Positions 17,404 through 28,200 of a DNA stretch of 64,000 nucleotides are shown here, one piece after another (the first letter of the stretch is position 1; each line of letters opens with the position of its first letter). A program made the translations under genes and the position numbers. This DNA comes from Pyrus communis (lineage: Eukaryota; Streptophyta; Magnoliopsida; Rosales; Rosaceae), in the NCBI RefSeq assembly GCF_963583255.1, contig NC_084814.1, forward strand, positions 25,052,815 through 25,116,814, read 5' to 3'. Below the pieces are notes generated by a model that was given only the letters and a program-made list of their open reading frames with translations, searched no databases and had not been told where the DNA came from.

Positions 17404-20055
17404 ATGACTGAAACCGAAACCGCCAATCCAGTCCCGACGAACGAGAGTGCAAGAGAGGAGGCGGAGGCCGCGTCAAAGCAAAAGAACAAGCGGGAAGGCG
17501 ATTCCAGCAATGCTATTTCAGTTGCCAAGAAGTCAAAAACGGAAGAAGATGAAGACCCAGAAGTTGATATGAGCAAAAGGGAAATGGGTTTTGAAATCGA
17601 GGCCGATGCGGCGGAGCATAAGGGGCTGAGGCACGCCATGGAGGACGGTTGGGTTGTGCTCTTGGAAGCCGCCGGCGAGGATTTTCCCGGAAATTTGAGG
17701 TTTTAAATTCCAATGCTTTGTTTGTTTGTTTGTTTCTTTTATTGTAATTAATATTGTGTTTGCTTAAAGTTTGGATTTTTTTGGTTGTGATTTTGCTTTG
17801 GGGGTCAGATGTGCGCATTTTGCAGTTTATGATGGGCATGGAGGTCGATTGGCTGCGGAGTATGCTCAGAAGCATCTGAACACGAATGTGCTTTCGGCCG
17901 GATTACCACGTGAGTTGGTGTGTTTGCTTGGTCTGATTTTTGCATACATGTTTAAGCACTTGATAGTTGATACTTTATAGCAGATTGACATGATCACCTT
18001 CCATGGTTACTGTACTTGTTGGATTGTTTCTCCGTTACATTGGTAGTTGAATTCAATTATGAAACAATTCTAGGAGCTTCGTCGGTTTTCCTGTTTAATG
18101 CCTGACTTACTGCATCGACATTGTGGTCGCCTGAACTTTGTTTCCCTTGAAGTGTGATTGTATCTATTATTTTGCAGTTGGATATAAAAGCAGCCAAGAA
18201 AGCCATACTTGACGGTATAAATTGCTATTCGAGTCTTTTTATTTCTTATCATATAGTGCTTCAATCCAGCTGTGAATTTTTTGAATTCAGTGTATTTATT
18301 TGAATCAATTCCCGTAATTTAGGTTTTCGGAAAACTGATGAGTCTCTTCTTCGAGAAAGTGCTGCAGGTACAGATTTATTCTTCATTCTCTATTTCGGAT
18401 TTTTACTTTCCTTTGCCTTGATTGTTTGAGCACTAGAACGATTGCATCTCAGTTAGTTATTTCTCATATGCTTTATCTGTTTATCTATCATTTTTCCGCA
18501 CATATAGATCGTAGAGAACCATTTCATGAACTAATGCTTTCCTATTATCTTCTGAGGTTTCATGTGTTGGTTTTAATTTGCTGTTAGGGGGGTGGCAGGA
18601 TGGTGCTACAGCTGTATGTGTTTGGATATTAGGAAAAACTGTAAGTACTAAATATGGAAATCGGTTTCTAAATTTGAAGAATTGAGGCCTTTTTGTATAT
18701 ATGTGGTGTGATGCATTAAGCATCACTTTGTTGCATTCTTTGGTCTAGTTTCTGTAATCTGTGGTCATTTAAGGATACAGTTTGCAAATTTCTGGTAGAT
18801 CACCCTATCAATTCGAATTTTAATGCTACTGGATGGTTCTAGGTTTTTGTTGCTAACATTGGGGATGCAAAAGCAGTGGTAGCAAGATCATCTCCTGCTG
18901 AGGGGTTGCAAAATGGTTCTAATGAAGCGTGTCCCCTGAAGGCGATTGTTTTGACAAGGGAACACAAAGCCATCTATGCACAGGAGCGTGCTCGTATTCA
19001 GAAGGTAAGGGCTGTGGATACGTAAAGTTGGGAGTACGAATTTGTTGAATTGAGTTAAACTTTTTTTAGGTTTTTTATGTACTTTCCAAACTAGGGTTAA
19101 CACGAGATAGAGAAAAATGTTTTATTTCCAAAAAGGATTCGTCAGTTTTCTTCATTTGTTTTTTCATATGTACTTCTATCTGAATTTACATGAAACATTA
19201 TGAACTCCCTTCTGCTTGGAACATGCTTGATTGTCATCAGGCTGGTGGCAATGTGAGTTCAAATGGACGACTACAGGGGCGCCTTGAAGTTTCTAGGGCC
19301 TTTGGAGATCGCCAGTTCAAAAAGGTTCCATTTTCTCTTCTTTTAACACTTTGCCCTGTATTTACATTTTGACTCTGGCCTAAAACAATATGTATTTAGC
19401 TCTGTATTCTTTAAATATGTAAAAACCTGTGTTGTTGTTAGTGTATATTTGTATTTGTCAAGTTGTAAATTCGAATCTTGTCCGGAAAGAAAAATTATAT
19501 CATTATTCTTTTGTACATACGCAGTAAAATCTTTAAGTTTACCTCCATCTGTCTACAAAAAGATGATTGACATGATATATCCATGAACTCTGTAATTTGC
19601 AGGTGGGTGTTATTGCAACCCCAGATGTTCATTCTTTTGACCTTACAGAAAGAGAGCACTTCATAATTCTTGGTTGCGACGGCCTCTGGGGGGTATAGTT
19701 TTTTGTCCGGTTCCGATTTCTAGCGGATCTTATTCTCTATGTTTTATTTCTTTTTAACGATGCAATGTTTCTAAACTTGTTTCAGGTAATTGGACCAAGT
19801 GATGCCGTTGATTTTGTTCAGAAACTGTTGAAGGTTAGAGCAAATAGTTCCTTTTTTGAAGCCCATCGTTTTATACGGTTCGTTTAGATCACTAACTTAT
19901 CTCCGTTCTCTGAAATAACGGCACGTTACATACTGTTTCCGTAGGAGGGACTACCTGTTGCAACTATAAGCCGTCGTCTTGTAAAAGAAGCTGTGCGAGA
20001 GAGGCGCTGTAAAGATAACTGCACTGCGATCATAATCGCGTTCAGGCACAAGTAG
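17404..20055 (+). CDS. Protein phosphatase 2C (PPM family)
   Basis: Ten exons are read: 17404-17699, 17809-17917, 18178-18214, 18323-18367, 18588-18640, 18843-19004, 19241-19324, 19603-19692, 19786-19833 and 19945-20055, giving 344 residues. This is a Mg2+/Mn2+-dependent Ser/Thr phosphatase. After a charged, lysine/glutamate-rich N-terminus (about residues 1-60) the PP2C motifs follow in order: HAMEDGW with the metal-binding Asp (about 79-83), VYDGHGGR (about 105-112), QDGATA, ANIGDAKAV, LTREHK, GRLEVSRAFGD, GCDGLWG and KDNCTAIIIAF. All metal-binding aspartates that I can identify are present. It most resembles the plant group containing Arabidopsis PP2C8 and animal ILKAP. It ends convergently with CCT4, about 1 kb apart. 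Confidence 0.95.
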
Positions 20056-21110
20056 TTTCTTTGGTTGTAAGTGCCCGAAATTGTTGTCCACCGTTGATTA
20101 GTTGCTCAGTCGAGAAGTAGCCGTTGAATTGTTAAGAACTCGAAATATACAGCTACGGATGTTTGTTGCAGACCTACTTGCTAGATGTATTAAAATTTGT
20201 ACCGCGCTAACAATGTATTCTGGAATTTTGTCGATAAACCCTTTTCTTTGGACGAAACATTTTTGAGTTCATGCTCGAGTTTCCAGCACTCGAAACTGTT
20301 TCATGACCTGGAATGTAAGGTTCACAATTTTGCAGGCTCCTGTGTCGAAAAAGTATCCTGCAAACTCTCGCTCGCATCATTTACATTCTTCGGTTTGATT
20401 TAGTTCCTGGTCACAGCGGTCGTCGCAGAGACTGTTTCTGCAAACTGGGATATCAAATCGGCAGAGGAACTGAGTCAATCCGAGGAAGAATGCGCAATAG
20501 AACACATTCTTGTGCTTAGAACCCGAAAAAATTAACCACAAGGGTACAAACGAGAGGGAAGAGCATCTTATAAATGCAGTAAGAAAAAAAGGTTCAGATT
20601 ATCAGATCCCGCGCACCCTCGGGCAAGTGACAGAGGTGCAAAGGATGCAAGACAATCAATCAACCGACTCACACACCTCAATCAAAACTCCGCCCTCGCG
20701 ACGCCAAAACAGAGAAACTCAAACTCTACTCGACATTTTGAATTATGTCCAAGCAAGCTCACACGAAAACGTAAATCAAACGCAAGAAATGAACAAAAAA
20801 TTAACGGAGGCAAATCACAGAGCAATGCACAAAGAAATTCAATAAATTAGAGTCTAATTTGTGCAATGGAACTCGATACCTAATCTTTTGACAAACCAAG
20901 AAACGCAAAATAACATCATCGCTATTGGCACGAAAATTAACACGACAAACAGATTAGATGATATAAACGGGCAAAGGTAGGTTACATAACATCCCCTAAC
21001 AAACACAAAAACAAAGTTCAAATCCAAAGTAAACATCCAGAACCAGTACCAAAATTCGGAACAGAAATCCGCCTCGAATGAGCAACAGATGAAATATCAA
21101 GTATCCAAAT
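20056..21110. other. Convergent spacer between PP2C and CCT4
   Basis: This is probably made of the two 3' untranslated regions. The open frames at 20197-20403 and 20510-20845 show no domain and no codon pattern that I trust. Confidence 0.6.
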
Positions 21111-22715
21111 CTATCTTACTGTAACTATGTCATCGATCTTCAAAATCATCCGCACACACTCGGCGGCCAGAGTGATGGCACTTGTGCTGACGAGCAATGG
21201 CTGCACCACATTCTCCTCCAAGATGTTGGTAATCTGCCCCTTCCTCACATTAATCCCGGTGTTGATCTCTCCCTGTGCGTGCCGGTTCCTCAGCTCAGTC
21301 ACAATTGAAATTGGGTTCAACCCGGCATTCTCAGCCAGCGTATAGGGAACAACCTCGAGCGCCTCAGCAAACGACTTCACACAATAACCCTCCATCCCCT
21401 GCAGCACCTTAGCCCACGCCCCCAACTGCCTCGACAGCTCAATCTCCGGTGCACCGCCACCTGCAATCAAAAACCTTTTGCTCACCAAACACCTCACCAC
21501 ACACAGAGCATCGTGCAGGCTCCGCTCCGCCTCATCTAGCACCAGCTGGTTTGACCCGCGAACCAGCACAGTGGTGGTCCGACCCATGTTTTGAATCCCC
21601 GTGATCTTCACAATCTTCCCATCACCAAGCGAAACCTCCTCAACCAGATCAGCATAACCCAATTTCTCTGCCCGGAAATGCTCGATATTCGCAATGGGCA
21701 AGCAATTCAGAGTCTTGGTGATGAACTCAATCTCATCTCTCTCCACATCCTTGATCACTAAGATCTTCGCTTTCGCCAAGTAATGCAAGGACAAATCAGT
21801 AACTGCATCTCTCAGAATACTCTTCTGAATCAGCAAAACGTTGCAACCGGTCGCCTTGATCTTCTTAATCATACCCAGAATGTAATTCCTCTCTTCCTTC
21901 AAAATCCTATCCATCTGAGTATAATCCGAGACGACAATGCTCTGCTCGATATCTGTTTTTGGAGGCGAAATCTGGAACTGAATCACAGCAATCTTGGCGT
22001 TCTCCATCCTCGTCGGCCCACCAGCAGCGTGGCTCGCCTTCTTATCGAAAACAAGTCCCTTCACCGTCTCAGTATCGTCCACGGTTCCTCCAAGCTTCTT
22101 CACGATCCTGATATCCCTCAGGTCCACCACCTCTGGCTTCGCTGGGTCCACCACGGAGAGCACGGCGTCCACGGCCATCGGCGCGAGCAGAGTCGAGTAC
22201 TGGCTCACGACCTTGCTGTTGAGCGACGTGCTTGCAGACTTGACAAGCGAATCACGGTCCGTGAGCTCGACGGGGACGGCCATGGCGGTCAAGACGTCGA
22301 CCGCTTTGGTGGAAGCCTTGTAGAGAGAGTCGGAGATCACAGTCGGGTGAATGCCGTGGGACAGAAGGACCTGGCACTGTTTCAGGAGAGCGCCGGCAAT
22401 GACGACGACGGTAGTGGTGCCGTCGCCGGCGGCGGCGTCCTGGGACTTGGAAAGCTCGACAAGCATCTTGGCGGCTGGTTGGAGGACCTCCATCTTGTTA
22501 AGAATCGTGGCGCCGTCGTTGGTGATGATAACCTCGCCGTTGGCGGTGGAGATCATCTTGTCCATGCCCTTGGGTCCCAGGCTGGTTCGGACGGCATCGG
22601 CGACGGCGCGGGCGGCGGTGATGTTGGCCTGGCGGATGTCCTCCTTGCGCTTGTTATCGACATAAGACTCGGTCTTGGAGGAGCGCGGTTGGGAGATGAC
22701 TGCCGGGGAAGCCAT
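21111..22715 (-). CDS. CCT4: T-complex protein 1 subunit delta (CCT4)
   Basis: A single uninterrupted frame encodes 534 residues, the usual length of a CCT subunit. CCT4 is one of eight subunits of the cytosolic TRiC/CCT chaperonin ring, which folds actin, tubulin and other proteins using ATP. Visible group II chaperonin motifs are [12 protein letters not shown] (about 43-54), TNDGATIL (65-72) and the phosphate-binding GDGTT (97-101). Later come [11 protein letters not shown] and the C-terminal ATP-site region around LNPISIV. The N-terminus [20 protein letters not shown] and the block [20 protein letters not shown] fit the delta subunit rather than other subunits. The gene has higher GC content than its surroundings. 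Its leader holds a telo-box-like CCCTAACCCTAA and, farther upstream, a (GA)n-G(n) tract. Confidence 0.96.
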   Translation of the reverse strand: MASPAVISQPRSSKTESYVDNKRKEDIRQANITAARAVADAVRTSLGPKGMDKMISTANGEVIITNDGATILNKMEVLQPAAKMLVELSKSQDAAAGDGTTTVVVIAGALLKQCQVLLSHGIHPTVISDSLYKASTKAVDVLTAMAVPVELTDRDSLVKSASTSLNSKVVSQYSTLLAPMAVDAVLSVVDPAKPEVVDLRDIRIVKKLGGTVDDTETVKGLVFDKKASHAAGGPTRMENAKIAVIQFQISPPKTDIEQSIVVSDYTQMDRILKEERNYILGMIKKIKATGCNVLLIQKSILRDAVTDLSLHYLAKAKILVIKDVERDEIEFITKTLNCLPIANIEHFRAEKLGYADLVEEVSLGDGKIVKITGIQNMGRTTTVLVRGSNQLVLDEAERSLHDALCVVRCLVSKRFLIAGGGAPEIELSRQLGAWAKVLQGMEGYCVKSFAEALEVVPYTLAENAGLNPISIVTELRNRHAQGEINTGINVRKGQITNILEENVVQPLLVSTSAITLAAECVRMILKIDDIVTVR

Positions 22716-22898
22716 GGATGCTGGGATCGGCGGAACCCTAACCCTAACTGAAATTTCAGAGTGCGGTGGAGGGTATCGGGGTAAAAGTCGCTAACTTGCG
22801 AAGGAAAAAGGGTTTCTCTGAGTTCCAATTTTTTGAAATGGTAGAGAGAGAATGGAAACCCTAGAGTGAGTGAGAAGTAGAGAGAGTTGGGTTTTAGG

Positions 22899-22951
<53 letters not shown>

Positions 22952-22953
22952 GG
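22899..22953. repeat. (GA)n microsatellite followed by a G run upstream of CCT4
   Basis: About 20 GA units run directly into a stretch of 12 or more G residues. It lies about 185-240 bp upstream of the CCT4 start codon, so it is within the promoter or leader. On the sense strand of CCT4 it reads C(n)-(TC)n. Confidence 0.9.
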
Positions 22954-23228
22954 ATCTAGTAATTAGACGAAAATGGCCTTGTTGGGAAGGAGTATTTGGG
23001 TAATGGGGTGGACACGGTTCGGAACTTCGGATTATGAAATTACATTCGAATTAATTTGATTTGATTTGATTTTAACAAAAGTTATTGAGAAAACGAATCA
23101 AATTAAATTATTTTTCTACATGGTTACTTGGTCTCACTATTGCGAAGGTGACGAAGGCTAATGTAAATTAATTTTCTTGAAGACTCTGTATTTTATAATT
23201 AGTTGTTCTGGTATTTGTAAGGCATTTT

Positions 23229-24316
23229 TGTCACATCCCGACCCTTCAACTCCGAAGATATTGTCCGCTTTGGCATTCCCCGCCCGAAAGGGGGCTACCG
23301 CACGGCTTTGCTTCTGTGGGCCGGTACTTGGGCCGTAGCCCAGCGCCTGCCACACCCCTACTGGGCGCCCACAAAAGGCCTCTTCAAAGTTAAGGAGCCA
23401 GGCATGGACATATAAGGCCAGGACTCGACCCTCGTGTGGCCGATGTGGGATATAACATCCTCCCCCCCGTAGGGGTGCCCGACGTCCTCGTCGGCACATC
23501 GAACCAGCACGAGTCCGGCTCTGATACCAAATTGTCACATCCCGACCCTTCAACTCCGAAGATATTGTCCGCTTTGGCATTCCCCGCCCGAAAGGGGGCT
23601 ACCGCACGGCTTTGCTTCTGTGGGCCGGTACTTGGGCCGTAGCCCAGCGCCTGCCACACCCCTACTGGGCGCCCACAAAAGGCCTCTTCGGGTGTAACAC
23701 GCAGCAGCCGTGGCTCTGGCCCACAACCCAACAGATATTGTCCGCTTTGTGGTGGAACCCGGCGCACCGGTCCGACCCCACTCACGGTTTTGTTTCCTCC
23801 GCGGAAGGCCTCTTCGAAGTTAAGGAGCCAGGCATGGACATATAAGGCCAGGACTCGACCCTCGTGTGGCCGATGTGGGATATAACATCCTCCCCCCGTA
23901 GGGGTGCCCGACGTCCTCGTCGGCACATCGAACCAACACGAGTCCGGCTCTGATACCAAATTGTCACATCCCGACCCTTCAACTCCGAAGATATTGTCCG
24001 CTTTGGCATTCCCCGCCCGAAAGGGGGCTACCGCACGGCTTTGTTTCTGTGGGCCGGTACTTGGGCCGTAGCCCAGCGCCTGCCACACCCCTACTGGGCG
24101 CCCACAAAAGGCCTCTTCGGGTGTAACACGCAGCAGCCGTGGCTCTGGCCCACAACCCAACAGATATTGTCCGCTTTGTGGTGGAACCCGGCGCACCGGT
24201 CCGACCCCACTCACGGTTTTGTTTCCTCCGCGGAAGGCCTCTTCGAAGTTAAGGAGCCAGACATGGACATATAAGGCCAGGACTCGACCCTCGTGTGGCC
24301 GATGTGGGATATAACA
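23229..24316 (-). mobile_element. Three-LTR TRIM retrotransposon array
   Basis: Three LTRs lie in one orientation (plus-strand positions 23229-23457, 23533-23887 and 23962-24316), separated by two internal domains of 74-75 bp (23458-23532 and 23888-23961). On the minus strand each LTR starts TGTTATATCCCACATC and ends GGGTCGGGATGTGACA. It is followed by ATTTGGTATCAGAGCC, a primer-binding site for initiator Met-tRNA, and the internal domain ends in a purine tract (GGGGGGGAGGA) before the next LTR. The whole array is flanked by ATTTT on both sides (23224-23228 and 24317-24321). There is no coding capacity. The leftmost LTR is 229 bp against 355 bp for the others, owing to a 126-bp deletion between two AAGGCCTCTTC direct repeats (23679 and 23805 in the middle LTR). 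It shares several words with Cassandra LTRs but lacks the 5S-like core. Confidence 0.9.
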
Positions 24317-24803
24317 ATTTTTTTTAATCCTCGTGATATTAATCAAATTTAACTAATATAATAGCAATAACTCACAATCTCATTTTCAAATTTAACATTT
24401 TTATTGAGTTATTAACCAATAAAAACAATAAACAAGTAACTAGAATAGTTTTGCATACGGTCTCATATCTTGGTGGATAAGATGTCGAATTTTTACTCAT
24501 ACATCCCAGGTTCGAAACTCATTCTTCTCCTATCCTATATTGTTATCATACTTTCAAACTTTCTCGTTCTCCTTAATAATACTAAATTAAATAAAAATAA
24601 ATAAATAAGGAGTCGGTCCGATTCAATTTAAATAGGTTTTTACTAAAACTCATATCTACAAACCGAATTGAAACATTTTAGGGTGATAAGATCGGTTCAT
24701 TCATATTAATGCCCACCCATATTACACGAGAAGAACATATTTAGATTCGCGTTTTAAACTAATAATTCAATATTATATTGTCTTTTTTACGTAATTATAT
24801 ATA

Positions 24804-24925
24804 TGAGTTTTAATGAAATACTATCGGTATTGTACACTTTTAACGAAAAATCATATTTTTATTTTTCTCTAGTACTATTTAATACACATTTATTTGTCAT
24901 TTTTTATTAAAATTATTTTTTTTTG
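24804..24925. repeat. Dispersed MITE-like repeat, copy 1
   Basis: It contains TTTTAATGAAA, TTTTAACGAAAAATCAT, CTAGTACTATTTAATACAC and TTTATTTGTCATTTTTTATT in the same order as the copies at 33225-33377 and 38082-38233. This copy lacks the clear right end. It is non-coding. Confidence 0.5.
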
Positions 24926-25089
24926 AACTTTTTGTTAATTTTTCTATTATATTAATGGTATGAAACGACATGTTAAGGGAAAAAAAATATATTTTTATTT
25001 TATTTTGGAGGGGTGGACTGTAATATTATTTATTTAGTTATTTATTCTTTTAATAGATAAAAGAAAAAACAGAGTCCAGCTCCAGAGTC

Positions 25090-25187
25090 ATGAGCGCCGC
25101 TTCTCTCCAACCAACACAAACCCCCACCCACACCGTCACCTGTCAAAAACCCTAATCCCTGCAAAAATGGCGCCCTCCCCTCCCTAG
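25090..25187 (+). promoter_or_regulatory. Two short upstream reading frames in the helicase leader
   Basis: An ATG at 25090 opens a 21-codon frame that ends with TAA at 25153-25155. A second ATG at 25167 opens a six-codon frame (MAPSPP) ending at 25187. Both end before the proposed main start at 25253. They matter only if transcription starts upstream of 25090, which the sequence alone does not show. A telo-box-like AAACCCTAA word overlaps the end of the first frame. Confidence 0.5.
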
Positions 25188-25252
25188 CTGCTCCAACTGA
25201 CAAAACCCACAACCACCATAACTGCCTCTCTCACATACCCTAACCCACAACC

Positions 25253-28200
25253 ATGCCGTACTCCGCCCTCTTCCAGGGCTATATATTCCGAACCACCACC
25301 ATGTCCCTCAAACACTCCACCACTTCCACCACCCCTGTTCTCGTCTCTCTACGCGGAACCCACCACCACCACCGCCACCGCCACCACGTAGCTTTGATAA
25401 GGCCGTCGCTGCTACTGGGATGCTCCATGAGGAACAGCCGGTACCACCACTCGCTCTGCCTTGCTCCTGCCCGGAATTGGAATGCGTGCTATTATCTGCC
25501 CCGGTACGCCGGGGACGTCACGTGCCAGGCATCCTCTCGGGCGGCGGAGCTGGATTGGAAGCAGAGGCAGCAGCTGAGGAGTTCGGCGGTGCCGTTTTAC
25601 CAGCAGAATTTGAGCTATGGGCGGTTTGCGTACCAGGACGCCTCCGCGAGTGAGGAGTCCGATGCCGAATTGGGGTCGTCTCAGCGCCAAATGGTTAGTA
25701 CTGCTCTGCCCGTTTTGTTAAAAATGTTGATTACTTGAATTGGGAACCTTGGTTGAGTTGCTTTTAATTGCTCTGGGAAATGAAGATTTCATTTTTAACC
25801 TCATAGTTTTATCGATTTCTGAAGTCGAAATGCAATGTAGCTGCCAATGAAAGTGGAATTGAATTCCCATGGTGCTGGCCAAACAAGCACGTAGGCTAGA
25901 CCGTAGAGCTTAGATATCAGTACATGTTTTTGAAGCATCGAACTTTTTCGGACTTTGAAGTAACAACCGATGAAGTAGCACTTTTTTAAGCAGAGCTGAA
26001 ACCTGTTATTTTCTTATCATTCTGCTTAAATGTAAAGGTTGTGACTTTTACTTGTTAATATATGCTTAGGGTGGTTCGACCCTTGATAACATTGATGAAT
26101 GGAGATGGAAGTTAACCATGCTTCTTCGCAACAAAGACGAGCAAGAATTGGTGTCCAGGGAAAAAAAGGATAGACGCGATTTTGATCATCTTTCAGCACT
26201 GGCAAGCAGGATGGGTTTGTATAGGTATGTCAGTTTCGCAAGTGTACAGTTATTCTGTGTCCATTTTTGTATGTTGTTCTGATCCTTGATTTTCTCAAGC
26301 AGCCGTCAATATTCTAGAGTTGTAGTATTTAGCAAAGTTCCTCAGCCCAATTACAGACCTGATCTTGATGATAAGCGGCCACAAAGAGAGGTACTTTCTT
26401 ATATGTTTATGCTCATCTTAGTTTAAATCATGCATGGAAAGAAATGGATGGCTTTCTTTCCTTTGAAACTTGTGAAACAATTGCTCTGTAGTGTATGATG
26501 TGGGGCCTGAATTCGTTAATTAATCTTGGTGTACATGTTATTTGAAGTTACAAGGTTTTTTATCCAATGTATTGCTCTAAACTTTTTGAACCATGTATAG
26601 GTTGTCTTACCTTTTGGACTTCATAGAGAAGTAGATGCTCATCTCAAGGCCTACCTATCTCAAAAGCCAATGAGCCAAGGAAATTTGTCAGACTTTTCCT
26701 TGTCAAGATCAAACAGTAGTAGAAGCATTACTAATGATGGAGGACATTATGGGCAGCAGGAGCCCTTGATACAGAATACTGATGCCATGGAGAAAATTCT
26801 TCAGCGGAAAAGCTTGCAACTGCATAATAAGCAACGACATTGGCAGGTTATTTTTCCTTTCTTTTTGTGACCATTATTCAGGCTGGAAGTTGATCCTTTT
26901 TTCTTTTTGTTAGTTGTTATTAATTGATGTAGGAAACAATGCATTGTCTCTAAATTTTTGTTCTTCCGTGTCTTTTAACAGTTTGACTTTGTGATGCAGC
27001 TTTTGTTCATCTTCATGTAGCTTTATAGTAGATTTATAGACTTATAAAAACATTCATATTGACATGTCAAGTCCTATACAGGAATCGCCAGAAGGTCAAA
27101 AGATGCTTGAGCTTCGTAAAAGTCTGCCTGCATACAAGGAGAAAGATGCACTGTTAAAAGCTGTATCAGAAAATCAGGTGAGTTATAATTTATTATTTCT
27201 ATAATTGGTTATGGATGATTGCTTTTGCTCACCAGCATAGTTAAGTTTTTTTTTCTTCAAATTTATGTTGAGCAGGTCGTAGTTGTCTCCGGCGAAACAG
27301 GTTGTGGTAAAACTACACAACTTCCTCAGTACATTTTAGAATCTGAGATTGAAGCTGATCGTGGAGCTTCCTGCAGTATTATTTGTACCCAGCCTAGACG
27401 GATATCTGCCATGGCTGTTTCTGAAAGAGTAGCTGCGGAACGAGGGGAGAATCTGGGGGAATCTGTAAGTTACTTTTTTGGTGACGTGGATTTATCTTCA
27501 AAATGTTAGGCTTAATTTATTTCCTCCCTTGTTTTATTACACTTGGTTGTTAATCATTTATCTTTGTTTCTAGCTGATTTGAACTTAAATCTCTCCCTAT
27601 GGTAACAGATTGGTTACAAAGTTAGGCTTGAAGGGATGAAAGGGCGGGACACCCGGCTTCTTTTTTGCACCACGGGCATATTATTAAGGAGATTACTTGT
27701 TGACAGAAAGTTGAGAGGTGTTACACACGTCATTGTTGACGAGATTCATGAACGCGGAATGAATGAAGGTAATTTTCAATTTTGGAAAGTAAATTTGCCA
27801 ATTGGTATTCTAATGTGGTTTTAAGCACAGCCTTGCATTTATTTCAGATTTTCTTCTTATTGTTCTGAAAGAACTTCTCCCTCGCCGGCCAGAGTTGAGG
27901 TTGATTTTGATGAGTGCCACCCTAAATGCTGAGCTTTTCTCCTCCTACTTTGGTCGTGCTCCAACGATCCATATTCCCGTAAGTTCAGGGAACTAGGTCT
28001 TATTTTTTATGGCTTTTTAATTAACTTTTGTTTCTTTTAGTTATCTGTTCCATGTACCTAAACTGTCATCTAGCAATCTATGCTCTTTATTGTGCATTTA
28101 TGTCAATATAGCGTGATCTTAGGTGATTCCAGGTGCCATTTGTATTGCAATTACAAAGTATTTCCTGATTCCTTCAGTAAATCCACTTTTGATTCAGCTA

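Larger units (their letters stand above)
22954..25252. other. Divergent spacer between CCT4 and the RNA helicase
   Basis: The main content is the TRIM array at 23229-24316. Right of it the sequence is AT-rich, with a copy of a dispersed TTTTAACGAAAAATCA repeat near 24804-24925. The block CCAGGTTCGAAACTC near 24508 resembles a tRNA B box. The last 180 bp are C-rich leader sequence of the helicase with two short upstream frames. Confidence 0.65.

Noticed and set aside
20510..20845. A 111-codon plus-strand frame downstream of PP2C
   Set aside because: Hydrophilic composition with no recognisable domain, lying between two convergent genes. Most likely untranslated sequence.
21783..22751. A 322-codon open frame antisense to CCT4
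   Set aside because: It is a shadow of the GC-rich CCT4 coding strand. Its composition (His, Gly, Val, Asp rich) mirrors CCT4 codons and shows no domain.
23390..24346. A 318-codon minus-strand open frame with internal repeats
   Set aside because: It runs through the LTRs and internal domains of the TRIM array. The repeats are LTR repeats, and primer-binding sites and purine tracts show it is non-coding.
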